Shown here one piece after another: positions 52,925 to 62,270 of a stretch of 64,000 nt of DNA (position 1 is its first letter; every line of letters starts with the position of its first letter). Both the position numbers and the translations under genes were made by a program. The stretch is from Chryseobacterium sp. (GTDB taxonomy: Bacteria; Bacteroidota; Bacteroidia; Flavobacteriales; Weeksellaceae): NCBI RefSeq assembly GCF_008831505.1, contig NZ_CP044507.1:806001-870000 (forward strand), read 5' to 3'. A model generated the notes under the pieces. It ran no database searches, was not told the origin of the DNA, and was given only the letters and a program-made list of their open reading frames with translations.

Positions 52925-54586
52925 TTACCTGGTCTTGATGGATACTACCTTTTTTTGGCCATTAATGGAGATATTGATATCCTTAATGCTGTCGGTATCT
53001 ATCTTCAGCTTTTTAATCATCAGATCTGCCTCTTCTTTGGATACCTTTTTGCCGTTTACGATTATGGAATCGGCATTGTTTGATGATACTACGATGCTGT
53101 TACTGCCCGTGTTCTGATTTCCGTACCTGTCATCTTCATCCCGGTCATCACTCAGTGAAAAGCCCTGCTCATCATTCAGTGCAATTACGCTCATGTTTTG
53201 TGGAACTACCAGTTCATAATCCACCCGGTAGTCACGGAACCTGTATTCGTAGGGATAGGAATAGTAGTTAGGGAGCAGTATCTTATTGTTCACGATTTCT
53301 ACGGGAATATTTACCTTAAGTGGCAGATTATAGCCGTCTGCTCTCTTCTTCACTTCCAGGTATGGCGCGGCTACATTTTCACGGCGTACATGGATATCAG
53401 GATAGTCCTGTTTATAGATTGTTTTTCCGTCGGAATATATATCATCCCAATACGATTTAAAATTCTGGGGAATCACCACTTTTTTCACATCTACCATTAT
53501 GGAGTCCGATGTGGTATTTATGGCTACATTCTCTGTTTCATCATTATTCCCGCTGTACTGCGTGCTGTATTTAATTGCACTTGCTCCTGTAAATGCGGCT
53601 AAAGCAATCCAGATCAGTACAAGTCCGCCAATTACATAACCTGTATTGTTGAGTTTAGTTCTTGGCGAAAACAGCTTAATGGCCAGGTAGCAGAAGATCA
53701 GAGCCGGAATAAACACCGTCAGGAATGCCAGGGCTATAGCCAGGAATCCCAGGTTGCTGTCCTGCAGATAAAATCCTAAATTATCAAAGAAATTGATATT
53801 ACTGGTTCCTGCCAGTCCGAAAACACTTATTGAGGCCAACAGCATGGATAGACCGATGAGCCCGAATATACCGCCAAGTATATAACGGATTACGTTCCAG
53901 ATGCCGTTTCCTGCATTATTAATATAGGGTTTGTTCTCGGTATAAATTTCCCCTACACGCTGCGTGGATTCATTGGCAAACTGTACCAGTTTATTGGATT
54001 CACTTTTCAGGTTGTCAAAATTCATGGGTTTGCCTTTCATCTTCAGGAAGTCTGCCGCCGTTTGGGCTTTAGGCAGGACAATCCAGAAGATAATATAAAT
54101 CAGTATAATCAGTGAGGTGGAAATTGCTGCTGTAAATATTCCCAGGATGGCTATACCTAACCAAATGGCACGCATCGCACTGATGTCCATACCAGTGTAG
54201 TGTGCCAGACCGGCGCAAACACCTGCTATTTTTTGCCTTTCGGGATCACGGAACAGCTGTTTCGCACCTGGATTGCCAAAAGCCTTCCGGCTGTTTTTAT
54301 TATTCGTTTCAGAATAATAGGCTTCCTCCTGCTCTTCAATTACTTCAGGTTTTCCAATCTGGAATATAACCTTTTCAACGTCTGCGTCATTTATGACTTC
54401 GCGTCTGCCAAGGGTTTCCTTAAATATTTCGACCATCCGTATTTCGATGTCGTGCATCACTTCATCAGCTTCTGTAGGCTCCAAAGAACTTCTTAGGGCT
54501 GCCAGATAATCGCTGAGTTTTATATAGGCGTGTTCCTCAATCGTAAATGAGAAACCGGCGAGTCCAATTGAGAGTGTCTTGTTCAT
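52925..54586 (-). CDS. PspC-domain membrane protein
   Basis: A 553-aa protein. Residues 1-100 are a cytosolic N-terminal domain, 110-172 the PspC domain (RQKIAGVCAGLAHYTGMDI, then a long helix), followed by more membrane helices (about 235-262, 275-298 and 315-340) and a large beta-rich, probably periplasmic C-terminal domain. PspC proteins sense envelope stress in other bacteria. The upstream PadR-family gene is 4 bases away and probably regulates this unit. Confidence 0.85.
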   Translation of the reverse strand: MNKTLSIGLAGFSFTIEEHAYIKLSDYLAALRSSLEPTEADEVMHDIEIRMVEIFKETLGRREVINDADVEKVIFQIGKPEVIEEQEEAYYSETNNKNSRKAFGNPGAKQLFRDPERQKIAGVCAGLAHYTGMDISAMRAIWLGIAILGIFTAAISTSLIILIYIIFWIVLPKAQTAADFLKMKGKPMNFDNLKSESNKLVQFANESTQRVGEIYTENKPYINNAGNGIWNVIRYILGGIFGLIGLSMLLASISVFGLAGTSNINFFDNLGFYLQDSNLGFLAIALAFLTVFIPALIFCYLAIKLFSPRTKLNNTGYVIGGLVLIWIALAAFTGASAIKYSTQYSGNNDETENVAINTTSDSIMVDVKKVVIPQNFKSYWDDIYSDGKTIYKQDYPDIHVRRENVAAPYLEVKKRADGYNLPLKVNIPVEIVNNKILLPNYYSYPYEYRFRDYRVDYELVVPQNMSVIALNDEQGFSLSDDRDEDDRYGNQNTGSNSIVVSSNNADSIIVNGKKVSKEEADLMIKKLKIDTDSIKDINISINGQKKVVSIKTR

Positions 54587-54590
54587 AGTT

Positions 54591-54959
54591 TTAAGAATTT
54601 GCTTGAAACGGATTTTCAGTCCCGCTTGTCGGATTGTTTTTAGTGATTTGGTTTACAGATTCATTCAGCTCGCGCCAGGTAGTCAACAGTTCAGCCAGAA
54701 ACAGGTTTCCTTTTTCGGTGATCTGATAATACTTCCTTGGCGGCCCTCCGGTAGATTCTTCCCAACGGTAGGAAAGAAATTCGCCGTTTTTCAGTCGGGT
54801 GAGGAGCGGATAAAGCGTTCCTTCCACCACATCCAGTCTGCCTTTCTTTAGCTCATCTATGAGATCGGAAACATACATCTCGCGCTCATGGATCAGACTC
54901 AAAATGCAGAATTCCAGAATTCCTTTGCGCATCTGCGCTTTCGTGTTCTCGGTATTCAT
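54591..54959 (-). CDS. PadR-family transcriptional regulator
   Basis: A 122-aa winged-helix protein (residues 8-90): MRKGILEFCILSLIHEREMYVSDLIDELKKG, EGTLYPLLTRLKNGEFLSYRWEESTGGPPRKYYQITEKG. This is the PadR pattern. It is cotranscribed with the PspC gene 4 bases downstream. Its promoter has a direct repeat CAATACAAAG twice (55009-55018 and 55043-55052), possible operators. Confidence 0.88.
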   Translation of the reverse strand: MNTENTKAQMRKGILEFCILSLIHEREMYVSDLIDELKKGRLDVVEGTLYPLLTRLKNGEFLSYRWEESTGGPPRKYYQITEKGNLFLAELLTTWRELNESVNQITKNNPTSGTENPFQANS

Positions 54960-55013
54960 TTAGTTGAGGTTATGATTTGGTTAATAATTCTGAACTGATA
55001 TAACTTAACAATA

Positions 55014-55021
55014 CAAAGATA
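55014..55021 (-). promoter_or_regulatory. Promoter of the PadR-PspC unit
   Basis: On the minus strand TATCTTTG (55021-55014) is 54 bases before the PadR ATG, with a TTG about 21 bases upstream. The direct repeats CAATACAAAG overlap or flank the box. Confidence 0.6.
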
Positions 55022-55216
55022 TGTTATTTATTCAGTAATATGCAATACAAAGTAGTATAAAATTGTGTTATTACCTGTTAAGTGGTTGATTATCAGTATA
55101 AAAAATTTATAAGAAATTTTACTGTACTTAATTCTAAAATTAAATTTGATCAAATTTTAAGCAAAATTTCAGATAATATCCATTTTTAGTAATTTTATAC
55201 GAAAATTAAAAAAGCT

Positions 55217-55999
55217 ATGAATAACCACGAAATCGATTACAGGATACATGGAGAAGAAATGCAGTGTGTGGAGATTGAACTGGATCCTAATGAAAGCGTC
55301 ATTTCCGAGCCGGGAAGTTTTATGATGATGACCGAAGGCATACAGATGGAAACCATGTTTGGCGACGGTAATGAAAAGGGTCTTATGGGCAAATTGTTCT
55401 CGGCAGGCAAACGCTTGCTTACCGGTGAGAATCTTTTCATGACAGCTTATACAAATATATCCAGTCAGAAAAGGCAGGTGTCTTTCGCGGCCCCTTACTC
55501 AGGGAAAATAATCGCGTTGGATCTTTCGCGGCTGGGTGGAAGGGTAATCTGCCAGAAGGACAGCTTCCTGTGCGCTGCCAAAGGAGTATCTGTAGGTATT
55601 GAATTTCAGAAGAAGCTGGGTACAGGGCTTTTTGGTGGCGAAGGATTCATAATGCAGAAATTGGAGGGAGACGGGATGAGTTTTGTGCACAGTGGCGGCC
55701 ACGTAATTGAGAAACAGTTGCAGCCCGGCGAAATACTCAAGATCGACACCGGCTGTATCGTTGCTTTTACCAAAGAGGTGGATTATGATATCCAGTTTGT
55801 GGGTGGCATCAAGAACTCCATTTTTGGCGGCGAAGGACTCTTTTTTGCGCAGCTTCGCGGTCCCGGAACAGTTTGGATACAGACCCTGCCCATTTCCCGA
55901 CTGGCTGCCCGTATACTCCAGTTCGGAACCGGAAAAAAAGGTGAAGAAGGAAGTGTACTCGGAAAATTGGGTAATCTCCTGGACGGTGACGGATTTTAA
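55217..55999 (+). CDS. TIGR00266/AIM24-family protein
   Basis: A 260-aa protein of the AIM24/TIGR00266 family: VEIELDPNESVISEPGSFMMM near the N-terminus, the GEGFIMQKLEGDG and FGGEGLFFAQLRGPGTVWIQT segments and a final GNLLDGDGF. The fold is a double-stranded beta-helix; function is unknown, and no catalytic residues are known. It has its own weak terminator and no cotranscribed neighbour. Confidence 0.88.
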   Translation: MNNHEIDYRIHGEEMQCVEIELDPNESVISEPGSFMMMTEGIQMETMFGDGNEKGLMGKLFSAGKRLLTGENLFMTAYTNISSQKRQVSFAAPYSGKIIALDLSRLGGRVICQKDSFLCAAKGVSVGIEFQKKLGTGLFGGEGFIMQKLEGDGMSFVHSGGHVIEKQLQPGEILKIDTGCIVAFTKEVDYDIQFVGGIKNSIFGGEGLFFAQLRGPGTVWIQTLPISRLAARILQFGTGKKGEEGSVLGKLGNLLDGDGF

Positions 56000-56025
56000 A
56001 GACCGGTTTTCAATAAACGGATTTT

Positions 56026-56055
56026 AAGCGGGTTTATACAGCCTGCTTTTTTGTT
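56026..56055 (+). terminator. Probable terminator of the AIM24-family gene
   Basis: Stem AAGCGGG / CCTGCTT with one mismatch, followed by a T run, 26 bases after the stop codon. Confidence 0.5.
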
Positions 56056-56107
56056 TTATTGAATCCCTGGACCTGCGCTAAAAAGACATTAATCAGGGTG
56101 CTGAATT

Positions 56108-56139
56108 TTTGCATAAAAATTTAAATATCAGTATTTTTG
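56108..56139 (+). promoter_or_regulatory. Promoter of parE
   Basis: TTTG (56108-56111), a 20-base spacer, then TATTTTTG (56132-56139), 53 bases before the parE ATG; fits the flavobacterial promoter pattern. Confidence 0.65.
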
Positions 56140-56192
56140 TGAATTACTGAAATTTGAGCTAAAGCTGCAATGCAATACCGGCAGCATTTTAT

Positions 56193-58076
56193 ATGAGCGA
56201 AAACAACAACTTTAATTATACCGAAGACAATATCCGGACGCTGGACTGGCAGGAGCACGTTCGGCAGCGGCCCGGGATGTACATCGGAAAGCTGGGTGAC
56301 GGATCGTCTGCTGATGATGGAATCTATATCCTTCTGAAGGAAATCATTGACAATTCCATAGATGAATTTGTAATGAAATCCGGAAAGCGGATTGAAATCA
56401 AGATTGATGAAGGTAAAGCTGTGATCCGCGATTTTGGCCGTGGGATACCGCTTGGGAAGGTGGTAGACGCGGTTTCCAAAATGAATACCGGTGGTAAATA
56501 CGACAGCAAAGCCTTCAAGAAGTCTGTGGGACTGAATGGTGTGGGTTCCAAGGCTGTTAATGCGCTTTCTGACTTCTTTAAAGTTAAATCAGTGCGCGAA
56601 GGCCGGATGAAGATTGCCGAATTCTCCAAAGGGGTAGTTACCCACAACCACGACGAGGCGGATACTTCCGACCGTAACGGTACGGAAATTACTTTTATTC
56701 CGGATCATGAGATCTTCCCGCATTTCAAATTCAGGAAAGAGTATATAGAAAGGATGCTCCGAAACTATGTTTACCTGAATCCGGGACTCAAGATTATCTT
56801 CAACGGTGAAACTTTTTTTTCGGAAAACGGTCTTAAGGATCTGCTTCAGGAAGAACTGGAGGGCGACATTCTGTATCCTATCATCCATCTGAAGGCTGAA
56901 GATATTGAGATTGCGGTTACACATTCAGACAAATCGCAGTCGGAAACCTATTTTTCTTTCGTAAACGGTCAGAATACAACGCAGGGCGGTACTCACCTCA
57001 ATGCATTTAAGGAGGCCTATGTAAAAACAATACGCGAATATCTCAATAAGACCTACGAAGCCTCGGATATTCGCAAGTCCATTATAGCGGCTGTTTCCAT
57101 AAAGGTTATTGAGCCGGTTTTTGAATCCCAGACCAAGACCAAACTGGGCTCGAATGATATGGAGCCGGGAAAAGAAACCATCCGGACTTTCATGAATAAT
57201 TTCCTTAAAAAGGAACTGGATAATTACCTGCACAAAAATCCGGAAACCGCCGAGGCGGTTCACAAGAAAATCCTGGTTTCGGAACGCGAGAGGAAAGAGC
57301 TTTCCGGTATTCAGAAACTGGCCCGCGAGAGAGCGAAGAAAGTATCACTTCATAACAAAAAACTGCGTGACTGCCGCCAGCATTATAATGACCAGAAGGC
57401 AGAAAGGAAAGCAGAATCCCAGATTTTCATTACCGAAGGAGATTCGGCCTCCGGTTCTATTACCAAGTCACGGGATGTTGAAACCCAGGCTGTTTTCTCA
57501 CTGCGCGGTAAACCGCTGAATTCCTATGGTCTTACTAAGCGGGTGGTGTACGAAAATGAGGAGTTCAACCTTTTGCAGGCTGCGCTGAATATTGAAGACT
57601 CATTGGAGGATTTGCGCTACAACCAGGTAATCATTGCCACAGATGCCGATGTGGACGGTATGCATATCCGGCTGCTCATGATCACCTTTTTCCTGCAGTT
57701 TTTCCCGGATCTGATCCGGAACGGGCATTTATACATCCTTTCCACACCTTTGTTCAGGGTGCGGAACAAAAAAGAAACGCGTTACTGCTATTCCGATGCC
57801 GAAAGGATAAAAGCGCTGAATGAGCTCGGCAAGAATCCGGAGATCACACGCTTTAAAGGTTTGGGTGAGATTTCCCCCGATGAATTTAAGCATTTCATTG
57901 GCAAGGACATCCGGCTTGAACCCGTGGTAATCGGTAAAGATCAGACTATAGAGCAAATCCTGGAATTCTATATGGGTAAAAATACTCCGGACCGGCAATC
58001 CTTTATCCTTGAAAACCTGGTAGTTGAAGATCCGGAAATTGACAAAAAGGAAAAACTGGAAGATGTGCACGTATAA
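56193..58076 (+). CDS. parE: DNA topoisomerase IV subunit B
   Basis: A 627-aa type IIA topoisomerase ATPase subunit. The GHKL ATP site has [20 protein letters not shown] and [15 protein letters not shown], and the TOPRIM domain has ITEGDSASG and [31 protein letters not shown], rather than the GyrB sequence, and the adjacent parC mark it as ParE. Topo IV unlinks daughter chromosomes. Length is normal. Confidence 0.93.
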   Translation: MSENNNFNYTEDNIRTLDWQEHVRQRPGMYIGKLGDGSSADDGIYILLKEIIDNSIDEFVMKSGKRIEIKIDEGKAVIRDFGRGIPLGKVVDAVSKMNTGGKYDSKAFKKSVGLNGVGSKAVNALSDFFKVKSVREGRMKIAEFSKGVVTHNHDEADTSDRNGTEITFIPDHEIFPHFKFRKEYIERMLRNYVYLNPGLKIIFNGETFFSENGLKDLLQEELEGDILYPIIHLKAEDIEIAVTHSDKSQSETYFSFVNGQNTTQGGTHLNAFKEAYVKTIREYLNKTYEASDIRKSIIAAVSIKVIEPVFESQTKTKLGSNDMEPGKETIRTFMNNFLKKELDNYLHKNPETAEAVHKKILVSERERKELSGIQKLARERAKKVSLHNKKLRDCRQHYNDQKAERKAESQIFITEGDSASGSITKSRDVETQAVFSLRGKPLNSYGLTKRVVYENEEFNLLQAALNIEDSLEDLRYNQVIIATDADVDGMHIRLLMITFFLQFFPDLIRNGHLYILSTPLFRVRNKKETRYCYSDAERIKALNELGKNPEITRFKGLGEISPDEFKHFIGKDIRLEPVVIGKDQTIEQILEFYMGKNTPDRQSFILENLVVEDPEIDKKEKLEDVHV

Positions 58077-58130
58077 TTTGCAGCATCCATTATCAAACAG
58101 AATTAATTTCGCGCTTGCGCGGACCAATAT

Positions 58131-60731
58131 ATGACTGAAGAAAACCTCCATGAAGGGGAAAGTTTAAGGAAAGTATCAGGGCTGTATAAGGACTGGTTTC
58201 TGGATTACGCCTCTTACGTAATTCTGGACCGGGCCATTCCGTCGGTCTACGACGGTTTCAAACCTGTGCAGCGCCGGATCATGCACTCCATGCGTGAGCT
58301 GGAAGACGGCCGCTACAATAAGGTGGCGAATATCGTTGGGAATACAATGAAGTATCATCCTCACGGTGACGCCTCCATTACCGATGCGATGGTTCAGATT
58401 GGGCAAAAGGAACTGCTCATCGATACCCAGGGTAACTGGGGAAATATCTACACCGGCGATTCTGCCGCTGCCGCCCGTTATATTGAAGCGCGCCTAACAC
58501 CCTTTGCTCTCGAGGTTGTTTTTAACCCAAAGACTACCGAATGGTCCAAATCTTATGACGGCCGGAACAACGAGCCTATTGACCTGCCCGTAAAATTCCC
58601 GCTGCTCCTGGCACAGGGGGTGGAAGGTATTGGGGTTGGACTTTCAACTAAAATCCTGCCGCATAACTTTAATGAACTGATCAGTGCATCAGTTGCGCAT
58701 CTGAAGGGCAAAAAGTTTCAGGTGTTCCCGGATTTCATTACCGGTGGTTTACTGGATGTAGCCGAATATAATGATGGTGAAAGAGGCGGTAAAGTACGCG
58801 CAAGAGCCAGGATTGTTCAGCGTGAAAAAAACCTGCTGGTCATTACCGAACTTCCCTACTCCAAAACCACCGTAGACCTTATTGACAGTATAGTAAAGGC
58901 CACCGAAAGAGGTAAGATCAGAATAAAAAGGATTGAAGACAATACCTCGGATAAAGTGGAAATCCTGATTCATCTTGCCAATGATGTATCTCCGGACAAG
59001 ACCATTGATGCACTGTACGCCTTCACCGACTGTCAGGTTTCCATTTCGCCTAATGCGTGTGTAATCGTGGGTGACAAGCCAATGTTCCTGAGTGTTTCCG
59101 AAATCCTGCGCATGAATACCGACCACACGGTATCTCTGCTGAAAAAGGAACTTGAGATTGAACTTCATGAACTTCAGGAAAGCTGGCATTTTGCCTCGCT
59201 TGAACGTATTTTTATTGAAAACCGGATCTATCACGATATCGAAGAAGTTAAATCCTGGGAAGAAGTTCTTACGACTATTGATACAGGCCTCAAACCGCAC
59301 ACCGGGCATCTGCTGCGTGAGGTAACAGAAGAGGATATTGTCAGGCTTACCGAGATTAGGATAAAGAGGATTTCCAGGTTTGACCTTGATAAATTTAAGG
59401 AAACCATAGCAGCGCTCGAGGATAAGATTGAAAAATGCAGATACAATCTGGAACATCTTATTCCGTATGCCATAGACTACTTCCTGAACATCCAGAAGAA
59501 ATATGGTAAGGACCGCGAAAGAAAGACCGAGATCAGGATATTTGATACGATTGATGCTTCCAAAGTAGCGGTTGCAAATGAAAAATTCTACGCTAATTTT
59601 GCTGAAGGATTTATTGGAACGTCGCTGAAGAAGGACCAGTTCCTTTTTGACTGTTCGGATATTGACGACATCATTACCTTCCGTCGGGACGGAACCATGA
59701 AAGTCGTCAAAGTTGAAGCCAAGACCTTTATCGGCAAAGACATTGTTCACGTAGGCATCTGGAAAAAAGGCGACACCCGCACTGTTTACAATACCATTTA
59801 CCGCGAGGGACGCGACGGCCCTTATTATATGAAGCGTTTCTCGGTGACAAGCATTACGCGTAACACCGATTATCCGCTTGCCTCTGAGAAAAAAGGATCC
59901 GAATTCCTCTATTTTTCTGCCAATCCCAACGGTGAGGCAGAGCTGGTGACGGTCTTGCTGAAGCCCAATGCGCGCGTACGCAAGAACAGGATTGACATAG
60001 ATTTTTCCGAGCTGGCCATTAAAGGCCGGGCCTCACGCGGAAATCTGGTTACAAAATATACCATCAAGAAAATCGATCTGAAGGAGGAAGGCCACAGTAC
60101 CCTGGCTCCGAGAAAAATCTGGTTTGATGAAACGGTGCGCCGCCTCAATGTGGATGCACGCGGTACGCTGCTGGGAAGCTTCAAAGGCGACGACCGCATC
60201 CTTACCATCAACAGTAACGGTGAGGCGAAACTGGTTTCCTTTGACCTGATGAACAGGTTTGACGATGAATATCTGGTGTTGGAGAAGTGGATTCCGGAAC
60301 AGCCAATTACCTGTATTTATTTTGACGGTGAGAAAGGTATTTATTTCATCAAAAGATTCCTGCTGGACCACACCCCAAATATTCAGCATTTTGTACCTTC
60401 AGATCATCCCAAAACTTTTATTGAACAGATTATTACTGTGGACAGGGCACAGGCAGAGATTGTTTTTGCCAAAGAAAAAGACAAACAGCGCGACCCCGAA
60501 ACTATCATTATCGATGATTTTATCTCGGTAAAAGGCATAAAAGCCATTGGTAACCAGCTTACGAAAAGCAAGGTGAAAAGCATTAACATCACCCTGCCTG
60601 AGCCGGAGGAAATGAATCCCGGTTTCGACGAGGTAGAACAGAATGAAGACAGTGTGGCCTTTATAGACCACGATGTGGCCAATGGAGACTACCCCGAGGA
60701 AGGTGCCATCGGAAATCTGTTCGGGGAGTAA
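58131..60731 (+). CDS. parC: DNA topoisomerase IV subunit A
   Basis: An 866-aa subunit with catalytic Tyr117 in AAARYIEARL and the quinolone-region HPHGDASITDA near 76-86. The coiled-coil tower spans about 360-460, and beta-pinwheel blades fill the C-terminal third, ending in a Glu/Asp-rich tail. It follows parE by 54 bases and forms the topo IV pair. The C-terminal pinwheel is degenerate compared with GyrA, as expected for ParC. Confidence 0.93.
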   Translation: MTEENLHEGESLRKVSGLYKDWFLDYASYVILDRAIPSVYDGFKPVQRRIMHSMRELEDGRYNKVANIVGNTMKYHPHGDASITDAMVQIGQKELLIDTQGNWGNIYTGDSAAAARYIEARLTPFALEVVFNPKTTEWSKSYDGRNNEPIDLPVKFPLLLAQGVEGIGVGLSTKILPHNFNELISASVAHLKGKKFQVFPDFITGGLLDVAEYNDGERGGKVRARARIVQREKNLLVITELPYSKTTVDLIDSIVKATERGKIRIKRIEDNTSDKVEILIHLANDVSPDKTIDALYAFTDCQVSISPNACVIVGDKPMFLSVSEILRMNTDHTVSLLKKELEIELHELQESWHFASLERIFIENRIYHDIEEVKSWEEVLTTIDTGLKPHTGHLLREVTEEDIVRLTEIRIKRISRFDLDKFKETIAALEDKIEKCRYNLEHLIPYAIDYFLNIQKKYGKDRERKTEIRIFDTIDASKVAVANEKFYANFAEGFIGTSLKKDQFLFDCSDIDDIITFRRDGTMKVVKVEAKTFIGKDIVHVGIWKKGDTRTVYNTIYREGRDGPYYMKRFSVTSITRNTDYPLASEKKGSEFLYFSANPNGEAELVTVLLKPNARVRKNRIDIDFSELAIKGRASRGNLVTKYTIKKIDLKEEGHSTLAPRKIWFDETVRRLNVDARGTLLGSFKGDDRILTINSNGEAKLVSFDLMNRFDDEYLVLEKWIPEQPITCIYFDGEKGIYFIKRFLLDHTPNIQHFVPSDHPKTFIEQIITVDRAQAEIVFAKEKDKQRDPETIIIDDFISVKGIKAIGNQLTKSKVKSINITLPEPEEMNPGFDEVEQNEDSVAFIDHDVANGDYPEEGAIGNLFGE

Positions 60732-60772
60732 TTTAATCTGATGCCGCTTACCGCATCATCAATGAAAAATAT

Positions 60773-61426
60773 ATGAGTTTAGTACTGATTATAATTATCG
60801 CGGCTACGGCCCTTATAAGTTTCATAGCCTTCAGCAACCAGCCGCTGTTCGAGAAATATAAATTCAATGTAGGAGCGATCACCAATAACCGGGAGTATAT
60901 CCGGCTGATCAGCGCAGGATTCCTGCATGGAGACATGATGCATCTGCTTTTCAATATGATGACGCTCTACTTTTTTGGGCCCATCGTGGTGCAGGCGTTT
61001 GGCCAAATTGGATTTTTAATCGTTTACTTTGGTTCCATACTTTTAGGCAACCTGTTTTCCCTTTATCTGTACAAAGCCCAACCCTGGTATTCGGCGATTG
61101 GTGCGAGTGGCGGTGTCTCCGGGATTTTGTTTGCTTCAATAGCAATGATTCCGGATCTGGGTATATACTTTTTCTTTATCCCAATACCCATTCCGGGTTA
61201 TATATTTGGCTTTTTGTACTTCGCCTATTCCGTATATATGATGCTTAATCCAAGACCTCACGACAATATCGGACATGCTGCTCACCTCGGAGGTGCAGCT
61301 TTCGGACTTGTATATGCCGTAGGTTTGCTGCCGGAAGTGGCATTAAGTAATATCCGTTTCCTTGGCATTATGTCGCTGCCACTGCTCTATATGGCGTATA
61401 TGGTTTTTGTGAGAAAGGCGATCTGA
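60773..61426 (+). CDS. Rhomboid intramembrane serine protease
   Basis: A 217-aa protein with six membrane helices. Catalytic Ser112 is in the GASG motif and the catalytic His171 in HAAHLGG; the HGDMMHLLFNM segment is the first loop and helix. Rhomboids cleave membrane proteins within the bilayer; substrate unknown. It lies 41 bases after parC. Confidence 0.9.
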   Translation: MSLVLIIIIAATALISFIAFSNQPLFEKYKFNVGAITNNREYIRLISAGFLHGDMMHLLFNMMTLYFFGPIVVQAFGQIGFLIVYFGSILLGNLFSLYLYKAQPWYSAIGASGGVSGILFASIAMIPDLGIYFFFIPIPIPGYIFGFLYFAYSVYMMLNPRPHDNIGHAAHLGGAAFGLVYAVGLLPEVALSNIRFLGIMSLPLLYMAYMVFVRKAI

Positions 61427-61457
61427 TCACTTTTCTGTCTCGCATTAAGTAGGCATA

Positions 61458-61622
61458 TTACCTCAGCATAAAATAGTAAATCAGCGCCCAAACGGTGATA
61501 AAGAACAGGCCCGGGTACAGCACAGACCTTAACATCTGCATGTCCTTTTTCACAAAGGCCAGGTAAATCACGTAAATGATAAATATGATGATGAGTCCTA
61601 TTGGAATTAGTGGGTAAGTCAT
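61458..61622 (-). CDS. Hypothetical 54-aa membrane protein
   Basis: A 54-aa protein below common size cut-offs with two hydrophobic segments (about residues 3-23 and 34-52) separated by a basic loop (KKDMQM). It starts MTYPLIPIGLIIIFIIYVIY. Amino-acid pattern and position in otherwise gene-free DNA support it; I do not recognise a family. It is convergent with the rhomboid gene. Confidence 0.6.
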   Translation of the reverse strand: MTYPLIPIGLIIIFIIYVIYLAFVKKDMQMLRSVLYPGLFFITVWALIYYFMLR

Positions 61623-61795
61623 GGCATTTGTTTTAAAAGTTCGACATTATCATTGCGGAATTTTGCGACGGTTCCGAAAGTTTCAATTGAGTGAATTTTA
61701 AATCACCTTCTCACGAACGCCGTTCCCAGCGTACCTAAAGTTAATAAATCTATTTGATTTACATCCTCAGATACAGCACGACAGTAAAACAGCCA

Positions 61796-62170
61796 TTATT
61801 CTATATCATCACAAAAATTGTCGGAAACCGACATTCTGTTCCTGTGGTTAATTCCCCAGTCTTTCAGGGCATAGATAATCGGCGTCAGGGTGTCAGCGTA
61901 CGCTTCTGCTTTGTAAATGATACGCGACGGATAATTATCCGAAACCGTACGGCGTATGAGCTGGTGGCGCTCCAGGTCCTTCAGTTCCTTGGCCAGCACA
62001 CGTGCACTGATCCCCGGGATACTTTCCTGTATGGCATTAAACCTCTCATTACCTACTGAAACAGAGATAATAATTGGCAGTTTCCATTTACCATTTATAA
62101 CATTCAGGGCCTCACGTACCGGTTCTAAAGTGTCCAGACAATTGCTGCATTCTCTCTTTGCCATAATCAT
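61796..62170 (-). CDS. HxlR-family transcriptional regulator
   Basis: A 124-aa winged-helix regulator: CSNCLDTLEPVREALNVINGKWKLPIIISVSVGNERF with N-terminal Cys residues, then ISARVLAKELKDLERHQLIRR. HxlR proteins often sense reactive electrophiles or oxidants through such Cys. It is divergent from the luciferase-like oxidoreductase, which is the likely target, with a dyad between them. Confidence 0.88.
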   Translation of the reverse strand: MIMAKRECSNCLDTLEPVREALNVINGKWKLPIIISVSVGNERFNAIQESIPGISARVLAKELKDLERHQLIRRTVSDNYPSRIIYKAEAYADTLTPIIYALKDWGINHRNRMSVSDNFCDDIE

Positions 62171-62180
62171 CTATTATAGA

Positions 62181-62209
62181 TATAGCGCTTACCTTTTGAA
62201 AGCACTATA
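62181..62209. promoter_or_regulatory. Dyad operator candidate between the HxlR and oxidoreductase genes
   Basis: Arms TATAGCGCTT (62181-62190) and AAGCACTATA (62200-62209) are reverse complements with one mismatch around a 9-base centre. The dyad lies just upstream of the regulator start and 20 bases before the -7 box of the oxidoreductase gene. Confidence 0.5.
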
Positions 62210-62229
62210 CAAAAGTAAGTTAATTTTGG

Positions 62230-62237
62230 TAAATTTG
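62230..62237 (+). promoter_or_regulatory. Probable -7 box of the oxidoreductase gene
   Basis: TAAATTTG fits TAnnTTTG, 33 bases before ATG 62271. It excludes the much longer in-frame upstream extension. Confidence 0.5.
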
Positions 62238-62270
62238 CAGAACCATTTCAATACACTGAAAATGATAAAT

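Noticed and set aside
58749-59750. 333-codon minus-strand ORF inside parC
   Set aside because: It is antisense to a well-conserved topoisomerase gene and has no start signal or family match.
56193-60731. Naming the pair gyrB-gyrA
   Set aside because: The [20 protein letters not shown] start, adjacency and degenerate A-subunit pinwheel fit topoisomerase IV better.
61956-62262. Long N-terminal extension of the luciferase-like oxidoreductase
   Set aside because: It overlaps the conserved HxlR gene and the -7 box at 62230-62237 lies inside it.
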